This document shows, in pieces, positions 15,577 through 24,308 of a stretch of 32,708 bases of DNA. Position 1 is the first letter of the stretch; each line of letters begins with the position of its first letter. Source of the DNA: Acidobacteriaceae bacterium (GTDB taxonomy: Bacteria > Acidobacteriota > Terriglobia > Terriglobales > Acidobacteriaceae); NCBI GenBank assembly GCA_003132445.1, contig PKXU01000163.1, forward strand, positions 8,421 to 41,128, given 5' to 3'. A program made the position numbers and the translations under genes. The notes under the pieces are model-generated. The model saw only the letters and a program-made list of their open reading frames with translations, made no database searches and was not told where the DNA came from.

Positions 15577-18279
15577 ATGAACTCAGGCAAGCGACTTGCG
15601 TTCTCTTTTTTCGCTGTTTTTGCTCTAGCTCAATTTTTCTTAATCTCTGCGGTCGCCCAAAGCACCCCTCCGCCGAAGCACGTTGCGGAGCCTCTTCTGA
15701 TGTTGCATGACGGCTGGTCCCTGCAAACCTCCGCGAAGGTCGAGGCCAAAGGAGAAGTCATCTCCACGCCGGCTTTTTCGGCCAGAGGATGGCATCAAGC
15801 AACCGTGCCGACCACCATTGTGGCAGCGCTGGTGAAGGACAAGACTTTTCCCGATCCCATCTTTGGAATGAACCTGCGCGATTTCGCCGGCATGAACTAT
15901 CCCATTGGCGCTAATTTTTCCAACATCGCCATGGCGCCCGACAGCCCTTACGCGGTCTCCTGGTGGTATCGCAAGCAGTTCGCATTACCGGCTTCCTACA
16001 AAGGCAAAACAGTCTGGTTGAAGTTCGATGGCATCAATTATCGGGCGAACATTTTCCTGAACGGAAAGCAGATCGCCAAATCCGAGGACGTGGCCGGCGC
16101 CTGGCGCACCTACGAATTCAACATTACCGACGCCGCCAAGCCCGGCGCAGAAAATGTGCTCGCGGTTCAGGTTTATTCCCCCACCGAGCATGATCTCGCC
16201 ATTACTTTCGTCGACTGGAATCCTGCGCCGCCCGACAAGAACCTGGGACTGTGGCGCGATGTATACGTCACCGACAGCGGCCCAGTGGCGTTGCGTTATC
16301 CCACAGTCGTGTCGAAACTGAATCCACCGGCGAACGATACGGCGAAGCTCACGGTAACCGCGCAACTGAGAAACGGAACCGATAAGCCGGTCAATGGCAA
16401 ACTCAAAGGCCAAATTGAATCGGTCAAGTTCGAACAGGATGTAGAACTCGCGCCCAACGAATCGAAAGACGTCACCTTCACTCCTGATCAATTCCAGCAA
16501 CTTGTCTTCTCGAATCCACGCCTGTGGTGGCCGGCACAAATGGGCAAGCCGAATCTCTATTCGCTCACCCTGGAGTTCGAGACCAATGGCGCAGTCAGCG
16601 ATCATTCGACGAGCGAGTTCGGTATTCGCGAAATTACTTCCGACCTCAATTCCGTCGGCGGCCGCGCCTTCCACATCAACGGCAAAAATATTCTTATTCG
16701 CGGCGGCGGTTGGACGCCCGATCTGATGCTGCGCGAAAATTCGCGGCGCCTGCACGATGAATTCCGCTACGTTCGCGATATGGGCCTGAACACGGTCCGG
16801 CTCGAAGGCAAACTCGAGACCAAAGAATTCTTCGACCTCGCCGATCATGAGGGCATTCTGGTGATGGCCGGATGGTGCTGCTGCGATTTTTGGGAGCGCT
16901 GGCCGCGCTGGCAGCCACAGGATTTTGAAATCGCCAAACAGTCTCTGCGCGATCAGATCTATCGCCTTCGCAGCCATCCCAGCCTTGTGATGTGGCTCAA
17001 CGGCAGCGACAATGCTCCGCCGCCCGACGTCGAACAAATGTATCTCGACGTCGAGAAAGATTTGTTCTGGCCGAATCCTGTAGTCTCATCAGCCACAGGA
17101 AAGAAGACGAGCGTGACCGGCGACAGCGGCGTAAAGATGACCGGCCCCTACGAATACGTTGCGCCCGAATATTGGGAGGATGACACCCCACAAGGGCAAC
17201 CGGGGCGCAAGCAGTGCAATCCCGGAGGCTGCGGTGGCGGCTATGGCTTCAACACCGAAACCAGCATGGGACCGGCCGTTCCGCCGATCGAAAGCATCCG
17301 CGCAATGGTGGGCAAAGATCACATGTGGCCGATCGACGACGTCTGGAACTATCACGCCGGCGGCGGCGAATTTAAAACTATCGGCGTGTTCAGCGAGGCG
17401 CTCGCCAAACGCTACGGGCAGTCGGACAACGTACAGGACTTCGCCACGAAGTCTCAAATGCAGACATACGAAGGCGTGCGCGCCATGTACGAAGCCTACA
17501 GTCGCAACAAATACGAGGCTACCGGCGTGATTCAGTGGATGCTCAACAACGCCTGGCCCTCCATGATCTGGCATCTCTATGATTATTACCTGTGTCCCGG
17601 CGGCGGATATTTTGGCGCAAAACGCGCCATGGAAGCGCTGCATCCCATCTACGGCTACGACGATCATTCGATCTGGGTGGTCAGCAGCCAATACGAGGAC
17701 GCCAAGGGGTTAAAGCTGACAACGAAAATCTACAACCTCGACATGACCGAAAAGTTCACGCAATCCAATCCCGTCGACGCCCCCGCCGACAGTACCGCGA
17801 AGATTTTCACCTTGCCTGAAATCGCCGATTTGAGTCCAACCTATTTCGTTTCTTTGCGGCTAGAAGATTCATCGGGCAAACTTGCTGGCTCAAATCTCTA
17901 CTGGCTCTCGACCAAACCCGAAACACTGGACTGGGCGAAAACCACATGGTGGATGACTCCTACCGAGTCCTATGCCGACTACACCGCATTGTCTCAATTA
18001 CCAAAAGTTAAATTGAGAGTTACCGACCGTAGCGAACGCAAAGGTGAAGATGAAATTACTCACGTGATTCTTCAGAATCCGAGCAAGAGCCTCGCCTTCT
18101 TCGTACGCCTGAAGGTCGATAAAGGTCCGAAGGGAGACGAGATTCTGCCGGTAGTCTGGGAAGACAACTACATTTCGCTGATGCCCGGCGAGAAGCGCGA
18201 AGTCACGGCAACCTACCGCGCCAGCGAGTTGGGCACGGCCAAGCCCGCAGTAGAAGTCAGCGGATGGAATTTGGAATAG
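15577..18279 (+). CDS. Secreted GH2 glycosidase, exo-beta-glucosaminidase/mannosidase-like
   Basis: A large exported glycosidase (900 aa). ATG 15577 has AGGAG four bases upstream; ATG 15562 is less likely. Residues up to about 28 form a signal peptide ending at AVAQ. A jelly-roll sugar-binding domain follows (YAVSWWYRKQFALP, then WLKFDGINYRANIFLNGK), an Ig-like domain, the TIM barrel (from about residue 345, starting NGKNILIRGGGWTPD) and a C-terminal Ig-like part. DWNPAPPDKNLGLWRDV is typical of the CsxA-type and mannosylglycoprotein endo-mannosidase-type branch. The acid/base site reads LNGSDNAPP (Asp478), not Asn-Glu; the candidate nucleophile is Glu561 in FNTETSMGP. Likely substrates are chitosan-like or mannosidic glycans, by inference. 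Confidence 0.9.
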   Translation: MNSGKRLAFSFFAVFALAQFFLISAVAQSTPPPKHVAEPLLMLHDGWSLQTSAKVEAKGEVISTPAFSARGWHQATVPTTIVAALVKDKTFPDPIFGMNLRDFAGMNYPIGANFSNIAMAPDSPYAVSWWYRKQFALPASYKGKTVWLKFDGINYRANIFLNGKQIAKSEDVAGAWRTYEFNITDAAKPGAENVLAVQVYSPTEHDLAITFVDWNPAPPDKNLGLWRDVYVTDSGPVALRYPTVVSKLNPPANDTAKLTVTAQLRNGTDKPVNGKLKGQIESVKFEQDVELAPNESKDVTFTPDQFQQLVFSNPRLWWPAQMGKPNLYSLTLEFETNGAVSDHSTSEFGIREITSDLNSVGGRAFHINGKNILIRGGGWTPDLMLRENSRRLHDEFRYVRDMGLNTVRLEGKLETKEFFDLADHEGILVMAGWCCCDFWERWPRWQPQDFEIAKQSLRDQIYRLRSHPSLVMWLNGSDNAPPPDVEQMYLDVEKDLFWPNPVVSSATGKKTSVTGDSGVKMTGPYEYVAPEYWEDDTPQGQPGRKQCNPGGCGGGYGFNTETSMGPAVPPIESIRAMVGKDHMWPIDDVWNYHAGGGEFKTIGVFSEALAKRYGQSDNVQDFATKSQMQTYEGVRAMYEAYSRNKYEATGVIQWMLNNAWPSMIWHLYDYYLCPGGGYFGAKRAMEALHPIYGYDDHSIWVVSSQYEDAKGLKLTTKIYNLDMTEKFTQSNPVDAPADSTAKIFTLPEIADLSPTYFVSLRLEDSSGKLAGSNLYWLSTKPETLDWAKTTWWMTPTESYADYTALSQLPKVKLRVTDRSERKGEDEITHVILQNPSKSLAFFVRLKVDKGPKGDEILPVVWEDNYISLMPGEKREVTATYRASELGTAKPAVEVSGWNLE

Positions 18280-18290
18280 ACGATTGAATA

Positions 18291-18394
18291 ATTGTGTAAT
18301 CAGTAATTTTGTAAATTGAAAGCCTTTGAGCGTTACTGCGTCTGAGGCCGAGGTTTTCAATTTACTCGATTATCCGATTGCCAAATTACACAAT
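18291..18394. terminator. Long hairpin between GH2 and VOC genes (bidirectional terminator or repeat)
   Basis: Two nested inverted repeats: ATTGTGTAAT (18291-18300) with ATTACACAAT (18385-18394), and a 15-bp stem with one G-T pair (18311-18325 with 18351-18365). The genes on both sides converge on it. The loop is about 25 bases. The AT-rich outer arms resemble the sequence at 18805-18826 and suggest a small repeat element that also ends transcription. Confidence 0.6.
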
Positions 18395-18398
18395 CGCT

Positions 18399-18773
18399 TC
18401 ACACGTGCTGCGAAACTGAAAGGATGTTCCCATCCGGATCCTTGAACCACGCCACTTTGTCCCCCGTCGGCGCGGTCCAAATCCCGAGTTCGTCCTGTTT
18501 GAAGAACCCAAAGATCTCAAAGTGCGCTCCCTTTTTTTGCAGACCGCGCACAACGTTCTCAATGTCGGAAACTTGCCAGCCTAGAATCGTGGACTGCGCG
18601 GGCGTAAACTCCTTCATCTTCGCGACCCGGATCATGATCCCGTTCGCATTCAAAACCATGGCGAAGCCGTCATCCTTCACGAAGCGCAGCCCAAGCACAC
18701 CCTCATAAAAGGCGCGCGCCTTCTCGGAATCTTTCGTAGGAACAAAAGCAACGATGTTCGTAGAACCAAGCAT
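18399..18773 (-). CDS. VOC/glyoxalase-fold protein
   Basis: A 124-residue protein of the vicinal oxygen chelate superfamily, with paired beta-alpha-beta-beta-beta units. Visible family features are KARAFYEGVLGLRFVKDDGFAMVL at the N-terminal half and VAWFKDPDGNILSVSQ at the C-terminus. The metal ligands of true glyoxalase I cannot be assigned with certainty: the first position (near NIVAFVP) lacks His. It may therefore be a binding or bleomycin-resistance-like protein instead of an enzyme. The gene lies alone between AT-rich repeats on both sides (18291-18394 and 18805-18826). Confidence 0.85.
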   Translation of the reverse strand: MLGSTNIVAFVPTKDSEKARAFYEGVLGLRFVKDDGFAMVLNANGIMIRVAKMKEFTPAQSTILGWQVSDIENVVRGLQKKGAHFEIFGFFKQDELGIWTAPTGDKVAWFKDPDGNILSVSQHV

Positions 18774-18804
18774 GGGGTGCCTCTAAAATCAAATTACTAA
18801 TTTC

Positions 18805-18826
18805 CCGATTAGCAAGTTTACAAAAT
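18805..18826. repeat. AT-rich repeat related to the hairpin arm on the other side of the VOC gene
   Basis: The stretch from CCGATT (18805) to AAAAT resembles 18374-18394 in the same orientation (about three quarters of positions by eye). Both lie just outside the VOC gene. Confidence 0.4.
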
Positions 18827-18852
18827 TCCTGCGAGTCGCCGAACGCAGATCG

Positions 18853-20325
18853 TCACTCTTCTTCAGGCGGAAGGTCGAAGTTCACCAGATCTCCGCGGAA
18901 ACCGTGCGTCTTCCAAGCTCCGAAGGCGATTCCGACGGCCATCCAAATGCTACCAGCGATCCAGGCTTTCCAACTTAAGTTTTTCCAGAGAAAAAAACAA
19001 ATTGTAAATCCCGCGAGCGGAGGCGCCCATAGGGCAAGGATCGCTAATGCGGTTCCTGCGGCAGCTAACAATGTCCAATTCGAACTCGGCCAGAGAACCA
19101 TGGCGATAATGAGCCCAGTCAGTAAAAGTGGCGGCACTGCATTGTGTTTCCCCTCGCGCACAAAATACCGCACAAATGCCGCAAGGTTTACGCCCATGAA
19201 AGCAATGAGTGCTCCGAAGTTGAGCATCTCGGCCCCTAACCCGTAGCTGAAGAGATTGACACTCACCAACAACGCCCCGGCCAGAGCGATGCCTCCGACA
19301 AAAAGAACGTTATTGCGCGGCACGTGCCGCTTTGAGTCGACGGTGCCGAAGAATTTCTGCGGCAGGGCCTCGCTCCGCCCCATGCCGTAGAGCAAGCGGG
19401 CAGCGCCGATCTGCGCACCCATCCCCGAGCCGAAGTTCGCAATCAGCAGGGTGAAGCCAAGGATTGCGAACATTGGTTTCCAGGCGCGGCCTGCGACAAA
19501 AGTAAATGCCGTGTCGCTGTTTGGAAAAGGCTGGGTCGCGGGCCAAATCAATTGGGCGGCGTAAACTTCGAGGGCGGAAAGTATCCCGATAACAAAACAG
19601 GTGAGAACCGTGGCCAGCAGAATGTTGCGCCGCGGATTCTCCGCTTCTTCTGAGAGCGTCGAGATGCCGTCGAACCCGATGTAACTCAGCACCGCGATCG
19701 AAGTGGCGCCCAGCACCGCTTTAGTATTCCAAAGCTGGGGATCGTAAAAGGGGCGAGTAAAGAAGGATGCGCCATCGTGGGGATGGCCCGTAATATAGCG
19801 GATTGCGACCATAAAGAATATTGCCACCACCGCACCCATTCCTGCCGCCAGCAGAGTGTTGACGCGAGCTGAAGTCTTAATGCCCTGAAGATTCAGGAAC
19901 GTAAAAACCGCTCCGAAAAAAAGCGCCCAACCCCAATAAGGAATCCCTGGCGCAAACACAAAAGCCTGCTGGCTGCACCAGATAATGCAAATCATCGGGT
20001 TGAGAATGTAGTCCATGACCATACTCCAACCCGTGACATAACCGAGCGCCGGATTAATCTCCTGCCCCACATAGGTGAACGCCGAACCGGCGCTCGGATA
20101 CGCTCGCGCCATGCGACCGTAACTGAATGCCGTGAACAGCATGGCAACCATGGCAATGAGCAGCGTTGTGACGACATGTCCGTGACCTGTGTCACTGAGC
20201 ACGCCGAACACAGACATGGGCGCCACGGGCTGAATAACGATGATGCCGTAAAGAATCAAATCCCAAAGAGTTAAGGTGCGGCGGAGCCGGGGCGCAGCAG
20301 AGGACGACGCGGAGATTTTTTCCAT
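18853..20325 (-). CDS. APC-superfamily amino acid/polyamine permease
   Basis: An inner-membrane transporter of 490 residues, of the usual length and with about twelve membrane segments. The N-terminal LTLWDLILYGIIVIQPVAPM contains the unwound first helix that binds the substrate amine in APC proteins. GRMARAYPSAGSAFTYVGQE after the second helix and FDGISTLSEEAENPRRNI in the middle are family hallmarks. The pattern is near the putrescine/amino acid importers such as PuuP, but the substrate cannot be fixed. No ribosome site precedes ATG 20325; a promoter with a perfect TTGACA lies so close that the message may be almost leaderless. It is monocistronic. Confidence 0.9.
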   Translation of the reverse strand: MEKISASSSAAPRLRRTLTLWDLILYGIIVIQPVAPMSVFGVLSDTGHGHVVTTLLIAMVAMLFTAFSYGRMARAYPSAGSAFTYVGQEINPALGYVTGWSMVMDYILNPMICIIWCSQQAFVFAPGIPYWGWALFFGAVFTFLNLQGIKTSARVNTLLAAGMGAVVAIFFMVAIRYITGHPHDGASFFTRPFYDPQLWNTKAVLGATSIAVLSYIGFDGISTLSEEAENPRRNILLATVLTCFVIGILSALEVYAAQLIWPATQPFPNSDTAFTFVAGRAWKPMFAILGFTLLIANFGSGMGAQIGAARLLYGMGRSEALPQKFFGTVDSKRHVPRNNVLFVGGIALAGALLVSVNLFSYGLGAEMLNFGALIAFMGVNLAAFVRYFVREGKHNAVPPLLLTGLIIAMVLWPSSNWTLLAAAGTALAILALWAPPLAGFTICFFLWKNLSWKAWIAGSIWMAVGIAFGAWKTHGFRGDLVNFDLPPEEE

Positions 20326-20335
20326 GCGTCCGGCT

Positions 20336-20365
20336 ATTGAATTATGGAAGTGGCAAAACTGTCAA
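20336..20365 (-). promoter_or_regulatory. Candidate promoter of the APC permease gene
   Basis: On the minus strand a perfect -35 box TTGACA (20365-20360) is followed after 18 bases by TTCAAT (20341-20336). The -10 is a 4 of 6 match. Transcription would begin only a few bases before ATG 20325, which fits the absent ribosome site. Confidence 0.45.
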
Positions 20366-20440
20366 TGTTAAAACGTTTCCCTGACACACATCTGCTGCTG
20401 GCGGCGCAAGGCGCGGGTTACGATTGAAAAATATAAAGGA

Positions 20441-20460
20441 AGCCCCGGAGGGACGAAAGA
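20441..20460. repeat. Intergenic copy of the GGAG palindromic repeat
   Basis: AGCCCCGGAGGGACGAAAGA differs at one position from the first 20 bases of the copy at 4782 inside the MidA-like gene. It lies between the stop of the UnbV protein gene and the start of the APC permease gene. Confidence 0.7.
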
Positions 20461-20482
20461 GACCTCTGCGGGATAGCGAAAC

Positions 20483-23400
20483 TCATTTGGGCCCATAATC
20501 GAACCAGTATCCTCGCTGCTCATTTCCCGACATCTGGCGCGTATTGTATTCCAGCAGATAATTCACGTGTGCATCATCGAGCGGGAACGTTTTCCTTGGA
20601 GTATATGGATATTCGCCCATACTCAGAAACGGCAGCGGCGCAACATAGTTCCCTTCTGCGGCATAAAAATCCATGTCTTTCTCATAACCGTTAGCGGCAA
20701 AGAAATAATCGCGCACCCAGCCTTGCGGCAACGCAGGCAAATTCTCCGGATCGAAGTCCAGCTGCACTTCATCCCCCGAGCCAAACACTGCCAGCTTGTC
20801 GTCGGTTGCGGTCAGCAGCGGCAGCACGTCGCCATAGCGCGTGTAGGTTCCAGAGGGACGCGTGTAAGGCCCGGTCGCGCTGACTTTCTCATAAACGTAT
20901 TGCACGTTGCCCGGAGGCGTGCCCTCAATCTTGAATGGATATCCGTGGAATTCAAGATCGGCGCGCACCAACGGAACGGGTGTCAAGTGCACCTGGGTTC
21001 TCATGTTCGCGAGATCCTTGGCTACGCCTGAAATACGGCTCCGCTCAGCATGACGCAAAGCTGTGGTTCCCGGAGAACCACTGGAGGCGTCATCCCGAAG
21101 CCCCGGGTTTTCTCCAGCGGGGCGAGAGATCTCCCGCGATCCGTCCGCACGCGAGCGCGTCCTGCGTGCACGACCCTGTTCCGCGCGGTCAATCAGAATG
21201 CTGTCCCAATAAATCTGCAAATTCGTCGTGATGCGAATCCTCCGCGTCCCGGCCGGAAGCTTGCCGGTAAGATCGGCGGTCATAGTGCGCGGACCGCCGG
21301 CAGGAAAGCCCATGTCATCCATCACGCGCTTCCAATTTCCATTGGCGTCCAACGCCTCAACATACGGTGCAATCGCCACAACTCCCGCTTGCGAAGCAGC
21401 ATACATGCTGTTCGCCGAAAAATATTCGACCTCGCCATGCAACAGCAGCCATAGCGGCCCGCCGCGGTAGGCCTCGCCAAGATCGAGCGTCAGAGTATGC
21501 GGTTTGGCAAATCCCAGAAACTGCGTCACCGCAAAATCCCCGAAATAACGATGCGCCATCAAATCGGGCAGAACGTTGTGACCATGTTCATCCCAAGCCC
21601 CGACCGGCGGACGCGCATCACGGCTCACCACGACTTTGAATGGTGGATAAGGTGGATTCGAAGCAAAATATTCGTTGGGATAGACATCCACATTCGCGGG
21701 ATGATCCACAGCCAGCAAGCGCACCTGATCGAGGTACACAGCCTCTTCCAGCGGCTCCATAAATCGGAAGCTGAGCCTGCCGTGCTTTCCACTTCTCCCA
21801 ATATCGGGGAGAAATGGGGCACCCCCATCATCGTGTTGCGCCGTGTCGGTGGGGTGCCCCATGTCTCGCTGATTTTGCGAGACATGGGAATTTTCCTTCT
21901 CCCGAATCATGCTCCGATCAATCTTGATGTACTCCACGGGCCGCGGAATGTCGCGCTGCCCCGGACCAACCCAGTGTCCTACGACGCCCGCGCCCAGCAT
22001 GTCCGCCACAAATTCGTAGCGCTCGCCGTTCCACACAAACAACGTCGGACAGGAACTGCCGCGACGATCGATCTCGGTGATGTTCTGTTGCTTGTCGCCG
22101 GCGACATTGATTTCATCCTGCAAAACGCCCGTCGGCCACAGCATGCGCACGATGTCGGCGTCTTTCGAATCGCCCAGTCCTACAACGATGTCGGTGGAAT
22201 TCTGTCCCAGATATCCGTTCGATCCTGCAATCTCAAACTTCTGCCGGTTCCCGCCCGAAAAAACTTCGACCTTCGTGCCGATGGCGGATTTATTGTCGGC
22301 CAATCCTTTGAGCGAGAGCCGCATCCAGTGATTCTGATTCCCGCCTTCATTGCGCAGCAGCACCGCAGGCCCATGATTTTGCGTGATGAGGAGATCGGTC
22401 GCGCCGTCGCCATCGTAGTCGCCGGTGATGATGGCGCGCGGCTCTTTAAGCTGAATCTTGTCAAGGCCAACGTCGGCAGTAACATCTTTGAATCCATCAG
22501 GCCCCAGATTGCGGAACAGCCGTACCTCGCCTTTGCCTTCTTTCGTTTCTCCGACAGCGACGAGATCGACCCAGCCGTCGTTGTCGTAATCGAAGGCTGC
22601 AACGCCATAGGCGCGGACCCAGTTCGTCTCCGGCAGCTTTGCCTGCTCAAAAGATTTGCCCTGGTTGTTTCGCCAAAGAACGAGAGCTGGCGTGCTAAGA
22701 CGGGTAAGAGCAACATCCATCCAACCGTCGTGGTCAAAATCCAGGGCAGTAATGCCTACGGCCGCGATGTCATTGCCTGGAGGTTGGTTAGAGAAAGGAT
22801 GCAAAGCCCGGAATTTCCCCTCCCGTGGATTCTCCAATATCGTTCCGCCAGACCAGTCTGCAGAGACAAGATCAACAGCTCGGTCATTGTTGTAGTCAGT
22901 CCCGATTGCGTTCACAACCGAAAATGGGACGATGAATCCTCTATCCTCGCTTACGTTCGTGAACGTACTGTTGCCATTATTCCGCCACATGGCGCTGGCT
23001 GAAGAATTCGTAGTTCGCACCGCTGTGAATTCCGTACTTGAAGCGTAGAGGTCCAAGTCCCCGTCGTGGTCATAGTCGACGAAGGTGAGGCCATAGACAT
23101 ACATCTGTTTGATCCCGGCGGTTCCGGCCTCGTCCTTGAAGGTGCTGCCTTTCTCGTTGTGTAAAAGCAAAACCGACCCGAAGGTGCTCACCGACAGGTC
23201 CGCAAAACCGTCATTGTCGTAGTCACCTGCAGTGCAGCTAACGGCGCTCAGACTGGGATCAAGCCCGGCCTGCGTCGTAACGTCCTCGAACTTGCCGTTC
23301 CCTAGATTGCGATAGAGCGCGATCCCGCCTCGCGGCCCATTGTTTGCCAGGAAAATGTCGATCTTGCCATCGTTGTCGTAGTCGACGAAGCAAGCGCCCG

Positions 23401-24190
23401 TGCCGAAGTCAACGAAGGGTCTCACGAGATAGGCGGGAGGCCGCGGCCGCGACACAATTCCCGCCTCCTTCGTCACATCCACAAATCGCACTTTGATCTG
23501 CGGCGGCGCCTTCAGAACCGCTTGCGGCGACTCCACCGCGCGCGAGTACTGGCCCTGCTCACCGTACGCCAGGCTCATGGGCGCGCCGATTTTGTTCTGC
23601 GTGATGTACTGGAATTTCTTCAGATGCTCTCGGGCGTGTTCGACGTCGGAAGATTGCTGGTAGGCCCGGGACAATCCGAATTCCGCCGAAGCATGCAATG
23701 AATTGAGTTTCAGCGCGTGCTCGAAAGCGTCAATAGCCTGCGGAAACTGCTTGGCTTGCACATGCGCCGTGCCCAAGAAATACCAGGTGTCGGCATCGTT
23801 CGGATCGATCTCAATTACGCGCTTGAACGCTTCGATTGCGGCCTGCGCATCCCCCGTGTTCTTGGCAAGCATTCCAAGTCCGTACCACGCGTTGGGACTC
23901 TTCGGATTTTGTTTGAGCGCATCTTCCAATGCCGCCTTGGCCTGATCCACTTTCTGCAGGTTCAGATATGCAATGCCTTCGTTCAGCCGCGCAATCGTGA
24001 GCCTGGGATCAGCCTCCGCAGCCTGCTGAAATGCCTTCAACCCTTTCTCGAAAAGCTGCTGATTCATATACGCCACGCCCAGATTATTCAAACGCGCAGC
24101 CTCAATTGGATTGGTTTGTGAGCCAGGGGCAAGCAGGCCAAAGGCAGCGAGCAGCGTAGCGATGAGAGCGCCAGAAATTCGCAGACTCAT
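20483..24190 (-). CDS. Secreted TPR + FG-GAP/VCBS + ASPIC/UnbV protein, 1235 aa
   Basis: A large exported protein. Residues 1-26 are a signal peptide. About five tetratricopeptide repeats follow (30-200; units such as NAWYGLGMLAKNTGDAQAAI). Then come calcium-binding FG-GAP/VCBS-type beta-propeller repeats (about 235-600) with many D-Y/F-D-N/H-D-G motifs, for example FVDYDNDGKIDIFLANN. An ASPIC/UnbV domain (about 620-700) includes AIGTKVEVFSGG and SNGYLGQNST. The long C-terminal part has DSILIDRAEQ and EFHGYPFKIEG segments. Two stretches (about 768-793 and 1004-1062) are encoded by repeat elements. Related proteins of Acidobacteriota and Planctomycetes are uncharacterised; an extracellular binding role is plausible but unproven. 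ATG 24190 is the only start giving the signal peptide. Confidence 0.9.
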   Translation of the reverse strand: MSLRISGALIATLLAAFGLLAPGSQTNPIEAARLNNLGVAYMNQQLFEKGLKAFQQAAEADPRLTIARLNEGIAYLNLQKVDQAKAALEDALKQNPKSPNAWYGLGMLAKNTGDAQAAIEAFKRVIEIDPNDADTWYFLGTAHVQAKQFPQAIDAFEHALKLNSLHASAEFGLSRAYQQSSDVEHAREHLKKFQYITQNKIGAPMSLAYGEQGQYSRAVESPQAVLKAPPQIKVRFVDVTKEAGIVSRPRPPAYLVRPFVDFGTGACFVDYDNDGKIDIFLANNGPRGGIALYRNLGNGKFEDVTTQAGLDPSLSAVSCTAGDYDNDGFADLSVSTFGSVLLLHNEKGSTFKDEAGTAGIKQMYVYGLTFVDYDHDGDLDLYASSTEFTAVRTTNSSASAMWRNNGNSTFTNVSEDRGFIVPFSVVNAIGTDYNNDRAVDLVSADWSGGTILENPREGKFRALHPFSNQPPGNDIAAVGITALDFDHDGWMDVALTRLSTPALVLWRNNQGKSFEQAKLPETNWVRAYGVAAFDYDNDGWVDLVAVGETKEGKGEVRLFRNLGPDGFKDVTADVGLDKIQLKEPRAIITGDYDGDGATDLLITQNHGPAVLLRNEGGNQNHWMRLSLKGLADNKSAIGTKVEVFSGGNRQKFEIAGSNGYLGQNSTDIVVGLGDSKDADIVRMLWPTGVLQDEINVAGDKQQNITEIDRRGSSCPTLFVWNGERYEFVADMLGAGVVGHWVGPGQRDIPRPVEYIKIDRSMIREKENSHVSQNQRDMGHPTDTAQHDDGGAPFLPDIGRSGKHGRLSFRFMEPLEEAVYLDQVRLLAVDHPANVDVYPNEYFASNPPYPPFKVVVSRDARPPVGAWDEHGHNVLPDLMAHRYFGDFAVTQFLGFAKPHTLTLDLGEAYRGGPLWLLLHGEVEYFSANSMYAASQAGVVAIAPYVEALDANGNWKRVMDDMGFPAGGPRTMTADLTGKLPAGTRRIRITTNLQIYWDSILIDRAEQGRARRTRSRADGSREISRPAGENPGLRDDASSGSPGTTALRHAERSRISGVAKDLANMRTQVHLTPVPLVRADLEFHGYPFKIEGTPPGNVQYVYEKVSATGPYTRPSGTYTRYGDVLPLLTATDDKLAVFGSGDEVQLDFDPENLPALPQGWVRDYFFAANGYEKDMDFYAAEGNYVAPLPFLSMGEYPYTPRKTFPLDDAHVNYLLEYNTRQMSGNEQRGYWFDYGPK
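21004..21180. repeat. In-frame repeat insertion B in the UnbV protein gene
   Basis: On the coding strand this stretch holds GTCATGCTGAGCGGAGCC and GTAGCCAAGGATCTCGCG, and a second part with GATCGCGGGAGATCTC and GGGATGACGCC. Such blocks look like dispersed intergenic repeats. They are read in frame as an Arg/Ser-rich segment (RARRTRSRADGSREI up to HAERSRISGVAKDL). The protein before (IYWDSILIDRAEQ) and after (QVHLTPVPLVRADLEFHGYP) has normal composition. Edges are by eye, within about 10 bases. Confidence 0.6.
21814..21888. repeat. In-frame repeat insertion A in the UnbV protein gene (two overlapping 12-bp palindromes)
   Basis: ATGGGGCACCCC (21814-21825) pairs with GGGGTGCCCCAT (21851-21862). 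CCCATGTCTCGC (21858-21869) pairs with GCGAGACATGGG (21877-21888). Both stems are perfect and share five bases (CCCAT). The coding strand reads through without a stop (HVSQNQRDMGHPTDTAQ and so on), between RSMIREKEN and GRLSFRFMEPLEEAVYLD. Confidence 0.8.
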
Positions 24191-24308
24191 TTCGCTAACG
24201 ATTTAATCACAATGTGAACCACGGCGGCGAAACGCAGTTTGAAGTATTGCTTTGCCCGGCATCATCCTCACCGGACCCGTTCTCAGGCACAGGAGGAGAT
24301 GCGGGATG

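Noticed and set aside
15985..17037. Minus-strand 350-codon open frame
   Set aside because: Antisense to the GH2 gene; no recognisable domain.
21497..23002. Plus-strand 501-codon open frame
   Set aside because: Wholly antisense to the UnbV protein, whose domains are clear; such shadows are common in GC-rich repeats of acidic residues.
24207..24217. TCACAATGTGA palindrome before the UnbV gene as a CRP site
   Set aside because: The half-sites are in the opposite order from a CRP site (TGTGA-N6-TCACA) and too close together.
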